From assembly GCA_016183325.1 (NCBI GenBank), contig JACPEV010000007.1, forward strand, positions 1-51,710: DNA of 51,710 bases, read 5' to 3'. A program made the translations under genes and the position numbers. The notes beneath the pieces are model-generated. The model saw only the letters and a program-made list of their open reading frames with translations, made no database searches and was not told where the DNA came from. Origin of the DNA: Candidatus Curtissbacteria bacterium. Its GTDB lineage: Bacteria; Patescibacteriota; Microgenomatia; Curtissbacterales; GWA2-41-24. Below, piece by piece: positions 30,973 through 40,152 of the stretch (positions are counted from its first letter, which is position 1; every line of letters starts with the position of its first letter).

Positions 30973-33234
30973 CTATACGGGCTTCTTTACCTTTACCTTA
31001 CCAAAACTCGGCCACTTCTCTACCATTATCGACCTCTCCCTCTCCTCAAATTTCTGATAAATCTCCTCGGTTACAAATGGCATAAATGGGTGCAGTAAAA
31101 TTAATGATTTTCTAAGGACATACTCCAAAACCGGTTGAGCGTCTGATCTCCTCTCTTTGCTTCTCTCAACATACACGTCAGCAAACTTGTGCCAGATAAA
31201 ATCGTAGATCTCATCAACAGCCAAATGAAGTTCAATATCATTTAGGTGTGTCGTCACTCTCTCAATAGTTATCTGTAGTTCGTCCTTAATCCACTTATCA
31301 TCCTTATGCTCGTTTCGATTAACTTTCAATTTTCCATTCTCAACTTTCAACTCTATTACGTATCTCGCTATATTCCTAATTTTTGTCGCAAAATTCCGGA
31401 AATTTTTCCCGCGTTCATCTAAAATCTCCCTCGACACTCGTCCGTCTCTTCCCGGAATACTATATGTATAAAGCGTCATTCTGGTTGCATCCACTCCCCA
31501 TTTCTCAATCAAATAAGTCGGCTCAATGCCATTACCCAATGATTTCGAAAACTTCCTTCCCTGCAAGTCTCGAAGCATTCCATGGAAGAACATTGTTTTA
31601 AAAGGAATTTGGCGGACCAAAAATTGACTAATCATAATCATTCTGGCAATCCACAAATACTTGATTTCCGGCGCACTAATCTCAAAATCCCAAGGGAAAT
31701 ACTTAGAAAAAGTATTTTCATCAATTTTCCATTTTCCCTGCGGGCCAGAGGCCCCGGGCCGGTGGCCATTTTCCATTCTCCATTCCTCCGGCCATCCTAA
31801 CGTTGAAAGCGGCCAAAGTCCCGATGAAAACCAAGTATCCAAAACCTGCTCATCTTGAATCCATCCTTTTCCAGGTGACTCAAGAGAAACCACACGATCG
31901 TTAGACCCTGAGCTCGTCGAAGGACCAGAGGTCCTGAGCGAAGTCGAAGGATACCAAACTGGTATTCTATGTCCCCACCAAAGGGATCTAGAAATACACC
32001 AGTCATGAATGTTAGAAAGCCAATCCACTAATATCCTAGAGTAGTTTGATGGCAGGAACTTTATCTTCCCTGCTTTTATGACTTTGATAGCATCTTTTGC
32101 CATACTCCCGACCTTTACAAACCACTCCTCAGAAATAATTGGCTCGACAACTGACTTACATCTTTCGCAAACAGCGACATTATGAATATATTCAACTTCA
32201 TCTAAAAGATAACCCTTTTCCTTGAGTTCTTTAACAATTGCAGTTCTCGCTTCTGATACTTTCATTCCAGCGTATTTACCTGCCACTTCTGTCAATCTTC
32301 CCTGTTTGTTTACTACATTGATTATGGGCAACTTATGATCCCTACCAACCTCATAATCCAAAAAATCATGACCTGGTGTAATCTTTAATGCACCACTACC
32401 AAACTTGGGATCGACCCTCTCATCTCTTATCAGAGGAAGTCCTGAACTCACGGGACTTCTTGAAGGTTCGAGGAATCCCGGCCGATCTAAAGTAGCATGC
32501 AAACCCCAAAGATTTTTATAACGATCGTCGTCAGGATGTACAGCAACTGCAACATCAGCAAAAATCGTTTCCGGTCTTGTAGTAGCAACTTTAATAAATT
32601 CTTTGCCACTCTTCCCACTAGCAGGATGTTGACCTACTGAATACTTTATGAAATACAATTTATCAATTCTCTCCTCATACTCAACTTCCACATCTTCTAT
32701 TGCCGTTTGGTCTTTTGGACACCATTGAACAATGTAAGGCCCCTTGTAAATTAACCCTGCATCATAATAAGTTTTGAACTGTTGATAAACGGCTTTTTGC
32801 CCACCGGGATCTAATGTAAAAACTTCCCGTGACCAATCAGCCGAAAGTCCCATAAACCGCCAGGTCGAAGAAACCGATTTATAAATTTCTTCCTTAAATT
32901 CCCAAGCTTTCGCAAGCCATTTCTCTCTCCCTAATTTTTCTTTTGACAAATTTTCTTTTTGTAGTTTTTTTTCGAGGGTGGCTTCAAACTGAATCCCCGC
33001 ATGATCAACTCCCGGTAATAACAAGACGTCAAATCCCTGAAGCCTTTTAAATCTTGCAATAGCATCCAAAATTGAATGCTGCATTGCGTGTCCCAAGTGG
33101 AGTTCGCCGGTTAAATTTGGCGGAGGAATTAAAAGCGAAAAACTTTTTTTCCCAGAATGTGGACTTGCGGAAAAAAAATTTTCCTTTTCCCAGAAACTAT
33201 ATATTTTTGCTTCCGATAAAAAATCTTTTGTCAT
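30973..33234 (-). CDS. valS: Valyl-tRNA synthetase with two repeat-derived inserts
   Basis: 753 residues. The class I signature HLGH is at 46-49 (PPPNLTGELHLGHAMQHSILDAI), the editing domain has TTRPETIFADVAVAVHPDD, and the second signature is KFSKS in GRKFSKSLGNGIEP. The C-terminal coiled-coil tRNA arm of longer ValRS is absent. Codons ~428-444 (after IPVWY, PSTSLRTSG...) are made by a dispersed CTGAGC/GTCGAAGG repeat and codons ~484-503 by a GC-rich palindromic repeat, both translated in frame. No SD before the ATG. Confidence 0.95.
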   Translation of the reverse strand: MTKDFLSEAKIYSFWEKENFFSASPHSGKKSFSLLIPPPNLTGELHLGHAMQHSILDAIARFKRLQGFDVLLLPGVDHAGIQFEATLEKKLQKENLSKEKLGREKWLAKAWEFKEEIYKSVSSTWRFMGLSADWSREVFTLDPGGQKAVYQQFKTYYDAGLIYKGPYIVQWCPKDQTAIEDVEVEYEERIDKLYFIKYSVGQHPASGKSGKEFIKVATTRPETIFADVAVAVHPDDDRYKNLWGLHATLDRPGFLEPSRSPVSSGLPLIRDERVDPKFGSGALKITPGHDFLDYEVGRDHKLPIINVVNKQGRLTEVAGKYAGMKVSEARTAIVKELKEKGYLLDEVEYIHNVAVCERCKSVVEPIISEEWFVKVGSMAKDAIKVIKAGKIKFLPSNYSRILVDWLSNIHDWCISRSLWWGHRIPVWYPSTSLRTSGPSTSSGSNDRVVSLESPGKGWIQDEQVLDTWFSSGLWPLSTLGWPEEWRMENGHRPGASGPQGKWKIDENTFSKYFPWDFEISAPEIKYLWIARMIMISQFLVRQIPFKTMFFHGMLRDLQGRKFSKSLGNGIEPTYLIEKWGVDATRMTLYTYSIPGRDGRVSREILDERGKNFRNFATKIRNIARYVIELKVENGKLKVNRNEHKDDKWIKDELQITIERVTTHLNDIELHLAVDEIYDFIWHKFADVYVERSKERRSDAQPVLEYVLRKSLILLHPFMPFVTEEIYQKFEERERSIMVEKWPSFGKVKVKKPV
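31727..31784. repeat. GC-rich palindromic repeat inside valS
   Basis: Core CCCTGCGGGCCAGAGGCCCC continues GGGCCGGTGGCCATTTTCC. The same element in the same orientation relative to coding occurs at 39361-39420 but is read there in a different frame. Confidence 0.88.
31905..31951. repeat. Double dispersed CTGAGC/GTCGAAGG repeat inside valS
   Basis: Two copies head to tail: ACCCTGAGCTCGTCGAAGG and GTCCTGAGCGAAGTCGAAGG. Each is an imperfect palindrome. Translated as Ser/Thr/Gly-rich insert after IPVWY. Confidence 0.9.
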
Positions 33235-33606
33235 AAATGTGTAGCAAAAATATATATCAGAGGTGCGCTCTGAGTGGAGTCGAAGGGCTGCCTGCTGATA
33301 TAAATATCACCTCCGATTTTAAAAATGTTTTTTTAGCATTTTTATATTTTTAAAAAGTAAATTGTCAGTTGTCAGTTGTTTTCTAAATCCTTTCACGTCA
33401 TAGATTTTTTTCTAATTTACTGGCACGTGTAAAAATTTTCTTAAAATCTGAGTCCTGTTGATAACAACGGCTCGCGTCGAACATGTTGTCTTAGCTCTTA
33501 TAATTGTATTTGTTGAAGTTTTAATTTACAAATCGAAGAGAGTGCGAGTTACTAAGTTTTTATTCTCGACCTCGGTTAAAGAAAATTTAATCTAGTGTGT
33601 CAAATT
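33235..33606. other. ~370-nt leader/intergenic region upstream of valS
   Basis: On the minus strand from right to left: a candidate promoter at the 3' end of tsaD, an AT-rich stretch, a TGTCAGT tandem (33361-33380), an AAAAATG...CATTTTT hairpin, an isolated GGAGGTGAT without a start codon after it (about 33304-33312), and the hairpin element 33252-33302 directly before valS. No T-box motifs (no GGTACCGCG-like sequence) are seen and no gene. Confidence 0.6.
33252..33302. repeat. ATATCAG...CTGATAT hairpin element before valS
   Basis: TATATCAG AGGTGCGC, then TCTGAGTGGAGTCGAAGG, then GCTGCCTG CTGATATA. It ends 18 nt before the valS ATG. Same layout as 6986-7033. Confidence 0.78.
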
Positions 33607-33612
33607 TGTCAA
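33583..33612 (-). promoter_or_regulatory. Candidate promoter for valS
   Basis: TTGACA (complement of 33607-33612) followed after 17 nt by TAAATT. It lies across the tsaD stop codon, leaving a long leader before valS. Confidence 0.45.
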
Positions 33613-34634
33613 GCAAAGTGCAGAGCAGGATCCGCTTGAAGTTTTAATGGACTAATTGTTTTTTCAAACCAGAACGCCGCTGCTGCAATCATCGCCCCAT
33701 TATCAACAGCCAAATCCTTTGGCGGAAAAAATACCGGAATCGCCAACTTCCAACCGTGATCGGTCAGCTGTGATCTAAGATAATCATTTGCCGCTACACC
33801 GCCGCCGACAACTATCGACTTTGCGTTGAATTTTTTAGCCGCCCTCAGTGTTTTTATCACTAACACTTCACATATCGCTTTTTGAAATTCATAGGCGATC
33901 GCCGAAATATCTCCACCTCCGAGGTGTGAGCTCTCTTCACCTCGGAGGTGTCTGTTCACTAAATTAACTACCGCCGTCTTCAGACCCGCAAACGAAAAAT
34001 CAAAATTATCTTCACTAATCATCGGCCTTGGGAGTCTTTTACTGCTTTCCAACTTTGCACTTTGACTTTGACTCGCAACTTTTTCTATCTCCGGTCCGCC
34101 AGGATATCCGAGTCCTAAAACTCTTGCCACCTTATCGAAAGCCTCACCAGCAGCATCATCTCTTGTCCCCCCTAGCCAACGAAATTTTCCATGATCAGTC
34201 ATCAAAATCAAATCTGTATGTCCACCGGAAACAATCAGCGCAACCAACGGGAATTGTGGTACCTTTTTTCCAATCCAATTCGCATACACATGTCCGATCA
34301 AATGATTAACGGGCACCAAAGGCTTCTTCCAAACAAGAGCTAAAGTCTTTGCAGCCTCTACCCCAATTAAAAGCGAACCAGAAAGACCAGGACCATAGGC
34401 GACAGCAAGAGCATCAATATCATCAATTGAACAATCGGATCGATCAAGAGCAACGCTAATTACAGGTATAATTACTTTTACCTGTTCCCGTGCCGCAATT
34501 TCGGGGACAACACCTCTATATTTCCGCTGAAGCAGAGCTGATGAGGAAACGACATTTGACAATACCTTGCGGCCGTCCTCAACAACTGCAGCAGAAGTCT
34601 CATCACATGTAGTCTCGGTACCAAGAATTCTCAT
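33609..34634 (-). CDS. tsaD: tRNA N6-adenosine threonylcarbamoyltransferase TsaD
   Basis: 341 residues from the ATG at 34634 (a TTG one codon earlier is less likely). Family marks: ILGTETTCDETSAAVV, GPGLSGSLLIGVEAAKTLAL, the metal-binding NHLIGHVYANW, VSGGHTDLIL and the late VVGGGVAANDYLR. It makes t6A37 in ANN-decoding tRNAs with TsaB/E/C. TGATG overlap with the DUF192 gene upstream. Confidence 0.96.
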   Translation of the reverse strand: MRILGTETTCDETSAAVVEDGRKVLSNVVSSSALLQRKYRGVVPEIAAREQVKVIIPVISVALDRSDCSIDDIDALAVAYGPGLSGSLLIGVEAAKTLALVWKKPLVPVNHLIGHVYANWIGKKVPQFPLVALIVSGGHTDLILMTDHGKFRWLGGTRDDAAGEAFDKVARVLGLGYPGGPEIEKVASQSQSAKLESSKRLPRPMISEDNFDFSFAGLKTAVVNLVNRHLRGEESSHLGGGDISAIAYEFQKAICEVLVIKTLRAAKKFNAKSIVVGGGVAANDYLRSQLTDHGWKLAIPVFFPPKDLAVDNGAMIAAAAFWFEKTISPLKLQADPALHFA

Positions 34635-35143
34635 CAAAAACTTACTTTGTCACCGATTTGCAGCCCGTGAAGCTTGGAAAGCCCGGCATTAATTTCCAGG
34701 ACGTATCTTGCTTCCGCTCTTGGCTTAAAAACAGTTAACTCTTCATCTCTTCTACCAGGTTCTGGAGCAATACCTTCCGCAATATCCACAATAGCTTTAT
34801 CTTCTCCGATCCAAATGATGTCGATGGCAAACTTTACATCTTTCATCCAGAAACCATAGGCCCCTTTTTGATCAAATACAAATAGCATGCCTTCATTGAT
34901 CGGTAGGGAATCCTTCTCAGAAAGCCCTTTTCTGTGATCACTAGCGGAAGATGCAACTTGTGCACTGATCAAAAGTGTCTTTACCTCAACTGGGATAGTC
35001 CCCTCAAGAATTGGGCTTTGCTCAGCAGGAGCCACAGGACCTAAAAGACCCACGCTCGTGAAACTACGGCCGAAAATTAGAAGCCCAATAATCAGGAGAA
35101 ACAGTCCAAAGATAAGTGCTAGGTCCTTCTTTAAAGAATCCAT
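34634..35143 (-). CDS. DUF192 family membrane-anchored protein
   Basis: 169 residues. One N-terminal membrane anchor (about 8-27) is followed by the DUF192 domain: RKGLSEKDSLPINEGMLFVFDQKGAYGFWMKDVKFAIDIIWIGEDKAIVDI and the C-terminal ARYVLEINAGLSKLHGLQIGDKV. Exported small domain of unknown function, widely conserved. Coupled to tsaD by TGATG. Confidence 0.92.
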   Translation of the reverse strand: MDSLKKDLALIFGLFLLIIGLLIFGRSFTSVGLLGPVAPAEQSPILEGTIPVEVKTLLISAQVASSASDHRKGLSEKDSLPINEGMLFVFDQKGAYGFWMKDVKFAIDIIWIGEDKAIVDIAEGIAPEPGRRDEELTVFKPRAEARYVLEINAGLSKLHGLQIGDKVSF

Positions 35144-35203
35144 TTATGTGAGATTAACAAAAATTAGCTAAATGCGAAAGACATAAAATTAAAATCATTT
35201 GCT

Positions 35204-37087
35204 CTAAGATCCTGTCCCTACCAAATAGATCGCTTGCCAAGGTCGAAAGTTCGAAGTAAAGGACTCGTCGATTATAAGTTGCTGATCCTTGAAAACTTTG
35301 CGCTTAAATACAGAAGTTGCTCCGGGTGCCGCAAAGTCTACCTGTTTCACCGTGCCCTTGGGTAAAGTTGGATCATCCTGGTATTTATCGGGCGGAGGCG
35401 GCTGAATGTTAGAAATTACTGGATCAGAAATTTCCGACCTCCTGCCATCAACTGTTCCGTAAAAATCTACTTCAAGCCTTGCAGCAGTCAAATCAACCAT
35501 AGCCTGTACCAAAATGTAATGTTCTGTATCATTTCTAAACTGAAAGTCAACGGCGGGTGACCAAACCGTTGCATCAAGTCCCGGCTTAAAACCTCTTTGT
35601 TCATAATAACCAACACGATAAGCATGAGCCGTTCTTGCGACAATCGGCAATCCGCTGTTTAACGCCGCGCGAAACAGTGTTGTCGATACCTGACAAACAC
35701 CCCCTCCATCATCCAAAACAGTACGACCTTGCGAAATAACATATGCCTTCTTGTAACCAGTAGCCGCAGAAACGTCACCGATTATTTGATTAAAAGAAAA
35801 CGTTTCTCCAGGCGCTACCAATGTTCCATTTATTCTACTTGCGGCAAGGCCTATATTACTAACTCTATTGGCAATAGAACCAGCAAAGTAGGAAATGCCT
35901 CTGCCAACAAGTGAACGTATTCCAAGTGTATTTATCTTTTCATCTAAGACTCTTGCCGTACTTATAGTTACTGGAAGATTAATGTTAATGTATTGGTCGC
36001 CACCTGAACTGTCAGAGGATATTTGCTCAGAGATGATTTTATAAAGAGCGAAAATGTCAAGCTTTTGACCATCGCTGGCCGGTGTAAATTCCACCACTTT
36101 CCCGCCTTGGAACCTTAAAGTCGCATCTATCGTCGGTCTATTAATGCTTTCGGAAATGGTATCAGCAAATTGGTCGAATTTTTCCCTGTTTAGGACCACT
36201 TCCAAACGTGAATCTGAGAACTCTTTAGGTTTAATAAAATTAATAATCACCGGACTCCTGTCTAAGTCAATTTTTGCCAAATAATCGGCTTCATACCCCT
36301 CAGGATAGAAGTTTAACATCGAGACCAAATCTTGCCCGCCCAAACTCCATTTATCTGAATTAAAACTCAAGGCCAACTGCTGCTTTTGAAGTAATGCGGC
36401 CTTCTCGTAAGCCTTCTGTGCACCAAGTGAGTTGACCAATGGAACCTCACTAACAATGTCTGCTTTTAGCCAGTCATTTGATAAGCTATCGATAGCCTCA
36501 AATAAATTGGCAACAAGCTTTATCCTGTCAACAACCATCCCAGAAACTTCTCTCTCGATTTTCGGCTGGCCAGCGACAAAAACCACAGATGCGTTCCTTG
36601 ACCTAGTTTCATAAGGAGAAATCAAACGATCCAAATTTTCAGAAAGTTTTTCAAAATTGACGCTATAAACAGGCAAAAAATTTTCGTTAACAAAAAGTGA
36701 CTTGACAGCAACTAGCATCCTCCGACTAAGATTCACCGATTTCCCGTAATTTAAAATTTTGTTTGCAGTTGCCATCTCGTCAAATTCTATCCCCAAGTCA
36801 TAAGCACTAGCCTCTATTTTTCGCTCACCAAGGATAAAAGTCAGTTTGGAAGATTCAAAATTACGGATTCTCGCGGCGACTCTATCGTTGACTTCCGATC
36901 TTCTCAGTCCCGAAAGGTTGACATCCGTAAAGTAAATGTTCGGATAAATCTTACCTGAATAAACAGTGGCAAAAAGGGAAAACACAAAGGTAAAAAGTAA
37001 AAGTGCAGCGATAAAATTTTTCAGGAAGAATCGGGAATAAAGCACAAAATTTTGGAATTTAACCTGTTGAAAAAAATAATTAACCAT
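35204..37087 (-). CDS. VanW family protein with peptidoglycan-binding-like domains
   Basis: 627 residues. A membrane helix near 22-45 anchors it; then PG_binding_4-type alpha/beta domains (NIYFTDVNLSGLRRSEV..., VVLNREKFDQFADTI). The VanW domain is clear at NQIIGDVSAATGYKKAYVI, DDGGGVCQVSTTLFRAALNSGLPIVARTAHAYRVGYYEQRG, FKPGLDATVWSP. A C-terminal short G5-like tail follows. Outer-face cell-wall protein; enzymatic role unknown. Confidence 0.92.
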   Translation of the reverse strand: MVNYFFQQVKFQNFVLYSRFFLKNFIAALLLFTFVFSLFATVYSGKIYPNIYFTDVNLSGLRRSEVNDRVAARIRNFESSKLTFILGERKIEASAYDLGIEFDEMATANKILNYGKSVNLSRRMLVAVKSLFVNENFLPVYSVNFEKLSENLDRLISPYETRSRNASVVFVAGQPKIEREVSGMVVDRIKLVANLFEAIDSLSNDWLKADIVSEVPLVNSLGAQKAYEKAALLQKQQLALSFNSDKWSLGGQDLVSMLNFYPEGYEADYLAKIDLDRSPVIINFIKPKEFSDSRLEVVLNREKFDQFADTISESINRPTIDATLRFQGGKVVEFTPASDGQKLDIFALYKIISEQISSDSSGGDQYININLPVTISTARVLDEKINTLGIRSLVGRGISYFAGSIANRVSNIGLAASRINGTLVAPGETFSFNQIIGDVSAATGYKKAYVISQGRTVLDDGGGVCQVSTTLFRAALNSGLPIVARTAHAYRVGYYEQRGFKPGLDATVWSPAVDFQFRNDTEHYILVQAMVDLTAARLEVDFYGTVDGRRSEISDPVISNIQPPPPDKYQDDPTLPKGTVKQVDFAAPGATSVFKRKVFKDQQLIIDESFTSNFRPWQAIYLVGTGS

Positions 37088-37131
37088 ATGATATCATAGA
37101 ATTAAGCTTACTATTGTAAGGCACAGTCAAA

Positions 37132-38460
37132 ATGCCCAAAATAAAAAAGATTTTATCTCGTCTCGCCTTAAAAATATTTATCCTTCCCACAGTTTTGTTA
37201 CTGGTAATCAGTATTATTCTCTCAGGATGTAAATACATACCATCTCTTCCTCAAGGAAGCGGCCAAGCAGTCACGCTTAAATTCTGGGGCCTTTGGGAAT
37301 CAGCAACTACCATCAACCAAATTGTAGAAGATTATAAAAAAGTTAAACCTAACGTTACCATTACCTATGAGAAGAAAAGCCCTCAGCAATATAGAGAATC
37401 CCTTCAAAATCAAATTAAAGCAGATAAAGGTCCAGACATATTTTACTTCCACAACACATGGACTCTTATGCTCAAAACTGAATTAGATACCGTACCAACA
37501 AATATCCTCTCAGCCAGTGATTTTAAAAAAGACTACTATCCTACGGTCTTTTTCGACCTGAGAAATACCGATAAAAAATTTGTTGGCGTCCCTATGGAAA
37601 TTGACGGTCTTGCTCTCTACTGGAACGAAGACATATTTAAATTAGCAGGCATTGCCAAACCTCCAACCACATGGGAAGAACTTGCCAGAATAGCCGCAAA
37701 ACTGACTGTCAGAGATCCATTGGGGAATATAAAAACTGCCGGTGTTGCCCTTGGAACTGCTTCAAATGTTGACCATTTTTCCGACATTTTAGGCCTAATG
37801 ATCTTGCAAAATGGCGGCGATCACAAATCTCCAGTCGATAAACAATCTGCCGATGCTCTTGAATACTACGCTAATTTCGCCAAGGGCCAAAATCGTGTTT
37901 GGGACGAGACCATGCCGCCATCAACGATTGCCTTCGCAGGAGGAAATCTGGCCATGTACTTTGCCCCAAGCTGGCGCGCCATCGAAATCAAAAACGCCAA
38001 TCCGCTTATTAAATTCAAAGTTGCTCCAGTTCCTCAGCTAATTGGAGGCAAAGCAGCATGGGCTAGCTACTGGGCTCTTGGTGTATCAACCAAAAGTGTT
38101 CATAAGCAAGAAGCCTGGGAATTTATTAAATATCTCGGGCAAGAACAAACTCTCATAAAATTTTATTCTGAAGCCGCCAAATCCCCTGGTCGTTTCTTCG
38201 GCGAACCTTATCCTAAAGTTTCCATGGGATCAAAACTAGCCTCAGATCCAATTGTTGGTGCCTACATTGCAGATGCACCATTTATGCGTTCCTTTCCAAT
38301 GGCTTCCCGTACTTTCGACAATGGCCTCAATGACAAGATAATTAAAGCCTACGAAGACGCCGTAAACTCTGTTGCCCGTGGTTCTCCAGCTAAAAATGCA
38401 CTCACAACAGCAGCCAATAATATCACCAAAATTCTCATCCAGTTTGGTGCCAACCAATAA
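37132..38460 (+). CDS. Sugar ABC transporter substrate-binding lipoprotein
   Basis: 442 residues. Basic start, hydrophobic stretch and lipobox ILSGC with Cys33 show a lipoprotein. The body is an extracellular solute-binding protein of family 1: VTLKFWGLWESATTINQIVEDYKKVKPNVTITYE, KGPDIFYFHNTWTLML, VPMEIDGLALYWNEDIF. No permease or ATPase genes are beside it, so its partners are elsewhere or absent. Divergent from the VanW gene (44-nt gap). Confidence 0.92.
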   Translation: MPKIKKILSRLALKIFILPTVLLLVISIILSGCKYIPSLPQGSGQAVTLKFWGLWESATTINQIVEDYKKVKPNVTITYEKKSPQQYRESLQNQIKADKGPDIFYFHNTWTLMLKTELDTVPTNILSASDFKKDYYPTVFFDLRNTDKKFVGVPMEIDGLALYWNEDIFKLAGIAKPPTTWEELARIAAKLTVRDPLGNIKTAGVALGTASNVDHFSDILGLMILQNGGDHKSPVDKQSADALEYYANFAKGQNRVWDETMPPSTIAFAGGNLAMYFAPSWRAIEIKNANPLIKFKVAPVPQLIGGKAAWASYWALGVSTKSVHKQEAWEFIKYLGQEQTLIKFYSEAAKSPGRFFGEPYPKVSMGSKLASDPIVGAYIADAPFMRSFPMASRTFDNGLNDKIIKAYEDAVNSVARGSPAKNALTTAANNITKILIQFGANQ

Positions 38461-38499
38461 AAATTTCAAATTTCAAATTTCAAATTGATAGACGTAACA

Positions 38500-38614
38500 G
38501 GTTAGTTTTCTCCTGTGTCATTCTGGAAGGATCCGCCAGCTGGCGGAGACTGATAGAATCTCATAGATGCTATCGCTTGCGCTCCAGCATGACGATCACT
38601 GGAGAAAACTAACC
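38500..38614. repeat. MITE-like 115-bp inverted-repeat element
   Basis: Perfect 14-bp ends GGTTAGTTTTCTCC / GGAGAAAACTAACC, then GTCATTCTGGA / TCCAGCATGAC with one mismatch, an inner GATAG...CTATC hairpin and a CCGCCAGCTGGCGG palindrome. A direct repeat TGATAGAC lies on each side (38486-38493 and 38621-38628). No coding capacity. An AAATTTC tandem precedes it (38461-38485). Confidence 0.82.
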
Positions 38615-38668
38615 TCTTACTGATAGACATGTTTACAGCCACCTCCTGTTCATATATGATTCACATCG

Positions 38669-39640
38669 ATGACTACAGAACAAGCTATTCTAGCGACCTT
38701 AGCCTACCACGATATTTTCGACTATCCGCTTACCATTAGAGAAATCCACAGGTACATCATAAACTACCAGACTCCTCAGAAAGCCGTCGAGAAAAATGTA
38801 AATGTCCTTCTCAATCAGCACAAAATAGGGGAGAGGCGAGGATTTTACTTTCTTAAAAACCGTTCTATGATTGTTTCAACAAGGCTCAAGCGCCAAAAAT
38901 ATTCAATTCCCAAACTCAAAAAAGCCCAATTTTTCGCCCAAATCCTCAAATTCATCCCCACAGTTAAACTCGTCGCCATCTCCGGAGCACTGAGCATGGG
39001 CAATAGTCACAAAGACGACGATATTGATCTAGTCATTGTCAGCCAAAAAGATCTTCTTTGGACCACCCGTTTTTTAACCAACGTAGTCCTCCTTCCTTTT
39101 AAAAGAACCCCTTTAAAGAACACCTCGCAGGTGGTCCTGAGCGAAGTCGAAGGAACTCCTCCGGGGTGGAAACAAACCAATCGAGCTTGCTTAAATGTCT
39201 TTCTTGATGAATCAGACCTTAAAATCAATCCACAAAACTTATACACTGCCCATGAAATCTGCCAAATGAAGCCGCTCTGGGACCGCAACGAAACCTATAG
39301 TCAATTCATCAAAGCAAATTCTTGGGTCAAAAAATTTCTGCCAAACTGGGCACCAACAAAAATGGAAAGTGGAAAATGGCCACCGGCCCGGGGCCTCTGG
39401 CCCGCAGGGAAAATTGAAAATAGGGGACACCTAAACTTCCATTTACCATTAACTATTAACTATTCACCAGTTGAAAATTTTCTCAAAAAATTTCAACTCT
39501 GGTATATGCGCCCCAAAATCACCACCGAGAAAGTAGGGGACACCCAACTCTTCTTCCATCCGAAAAGTACTCAAGATTGGGTTTTAAACGAATACCAAAA
39601 ACTCCTTCAAAAGTTTGGAATCAGCAATGCAAACCTATAA
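38669..39640 (+). CDS. Winged-helix / nucleotidyltransferase-like protein with two repeat-derived inserts
   Basis: 323 residues. An N-terminal winged-helix-like segment (ILATLAYHDIFDYPLTIREIHRYI) is followed by a nucleotidyltransferase core: LVAISGALSMGNSHKDDDIDLVIVS, a G/S...DxD pattern with Asp118 and Asp120. Such proteins are frequent in CPR sugar/polymer clusters, target unknown. Codons 156-162 (VLSEVEG) come from the CCTGAGCGAAGTCGAAGG repeat and codons ~231-251 from the GC-rich palindrome, again with the frame kept. Confidence 0.78.
   Translation: MTTEQAILATLAYHDIFDYPLTIREIHRYIINYQTPQKAVEKNVNVLLNQHKIGERRGFYFLKNRSMIVSTRLKRQKYSIPKLKKAQFFAQILKFIPTVKLVAISGALSMGNSHKDDDIDLVIVSQKDLLWTTRFLTNVVLLPFKRTPLKNTSQVVLSEVEGTPPGWKQTNRACLNVFLDESDLKINPQNLYTAHEICQMKPLWDRNETYSQFIKANSWVKKFLPNWAPTKMESGKWPPARGLWPAGKIENRGHLNFHLPLTINYSPVENFLKKFQLWYMRPKITTEKVGDTQLFFHPKSTQDWVLNEYQKLLQKFGISNANL
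39135..39154. repeat. Dispersed CCTGAGCGAAGTCGAAGG repeat in the nucleotidyltransferase-like gene
   Basis: TCCTGAGCGAAGTCGAAGGA is an imperfect palindrome; translated VLSEVEG. Confidence 0.9.
39361..39420. repeat. GC-rich palindromic repeat in the nucleotidyltransferase-like gene
   Basis: AATGGCCACCGGCCCGGGGC and CTCTGGCCCGCAGGGAAAA in one block. Equivalent to 31727-31784 in valS but translated in another frame (here WPPARGLWPAGK). Confidence 0.9.
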
Positions 39641-39930
39641 TATACTTAGGATTTTAGGGACGGATTTTAGGGACGGTCCTGGAATATCATATTGTAACAA
39701 TCCAAATTCAGCATAGTTTCATTTGCTCGCCCGAGGCCCTGAGTCCTGAGTGACCGAAGAGAATCGAAGGATCGAAGGGCAAAAATCTGAGGTCGAAGAC
39801 CCTGAGCGAACTTGTCCTGAGTGCCTGACTGCCGGCAGGCAGGAAGCCGAAGGAGTCGAAGGGCTAAAATACATGCTTTTAGAATTTAGAAGTCAAAATT
39901 ATTGAGGAACTAAATCCCGGAGAAAAATTC
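39641..39930. other. 290-nt intergenic cluster of dispersed repeats
   Basis: A short GGGACGG duplication (GATTTTAGGGACGGATTTTAGGGACGGTCC) is followed by at least four CTGAG/CGAAGG units (39735-39865) with one CTGCCGGCAGGCAGG palindrome. No gene is seen. Confidence 0.75.
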
Positions 39931-40152
39931 TTAATCCTGAACTGGAGCTTCTTGTTTAGAAGATCTTTGAATGTAGGTTGTACTTTCGGGAACGACATAA
40001 ACAATCGCTTCTTCTTTATTCCTCGATACTTGAGCCGCGATAATAATATCCTCTCCACCTTTAACTTTGAGTACAATGTTTTCCAACTGAGGAGGATATT
40101 TAGCTAAGATCATCTCTAAAGTTGGAAAGGTTGATTTGTTTTCCTGGCTCAT
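39931..40152 (-). CDS. Small protein of unknown function
   Basis: 73 residues from the ATG at 40152 (a GTG at 40173 adds seven). SQENKSTFPTLEMILAKYPPQLENIVLKV, then EDIIIAAQVSRNKEEAIVYVV. Soluble alpha/beta-looking, no recognised motif. It stands alone between a repeat cluster and the tRNA-Asn gene. Confidence 0.55.
   Translation of the reverse strand: MSQENKSTFPTLEMILAKYPPQLENIVLKVKGGEDIIIAAQVSRNKEEAIVYVVPESTTYIQRSSKQEAPVQD

Noticed and set aside
33302-33608. Possible T-box riboswitch before valS
   Set aside because: The long leader invited the idea, but no GGTACCGCG-like motif or specifier-loop pattern can be seen.
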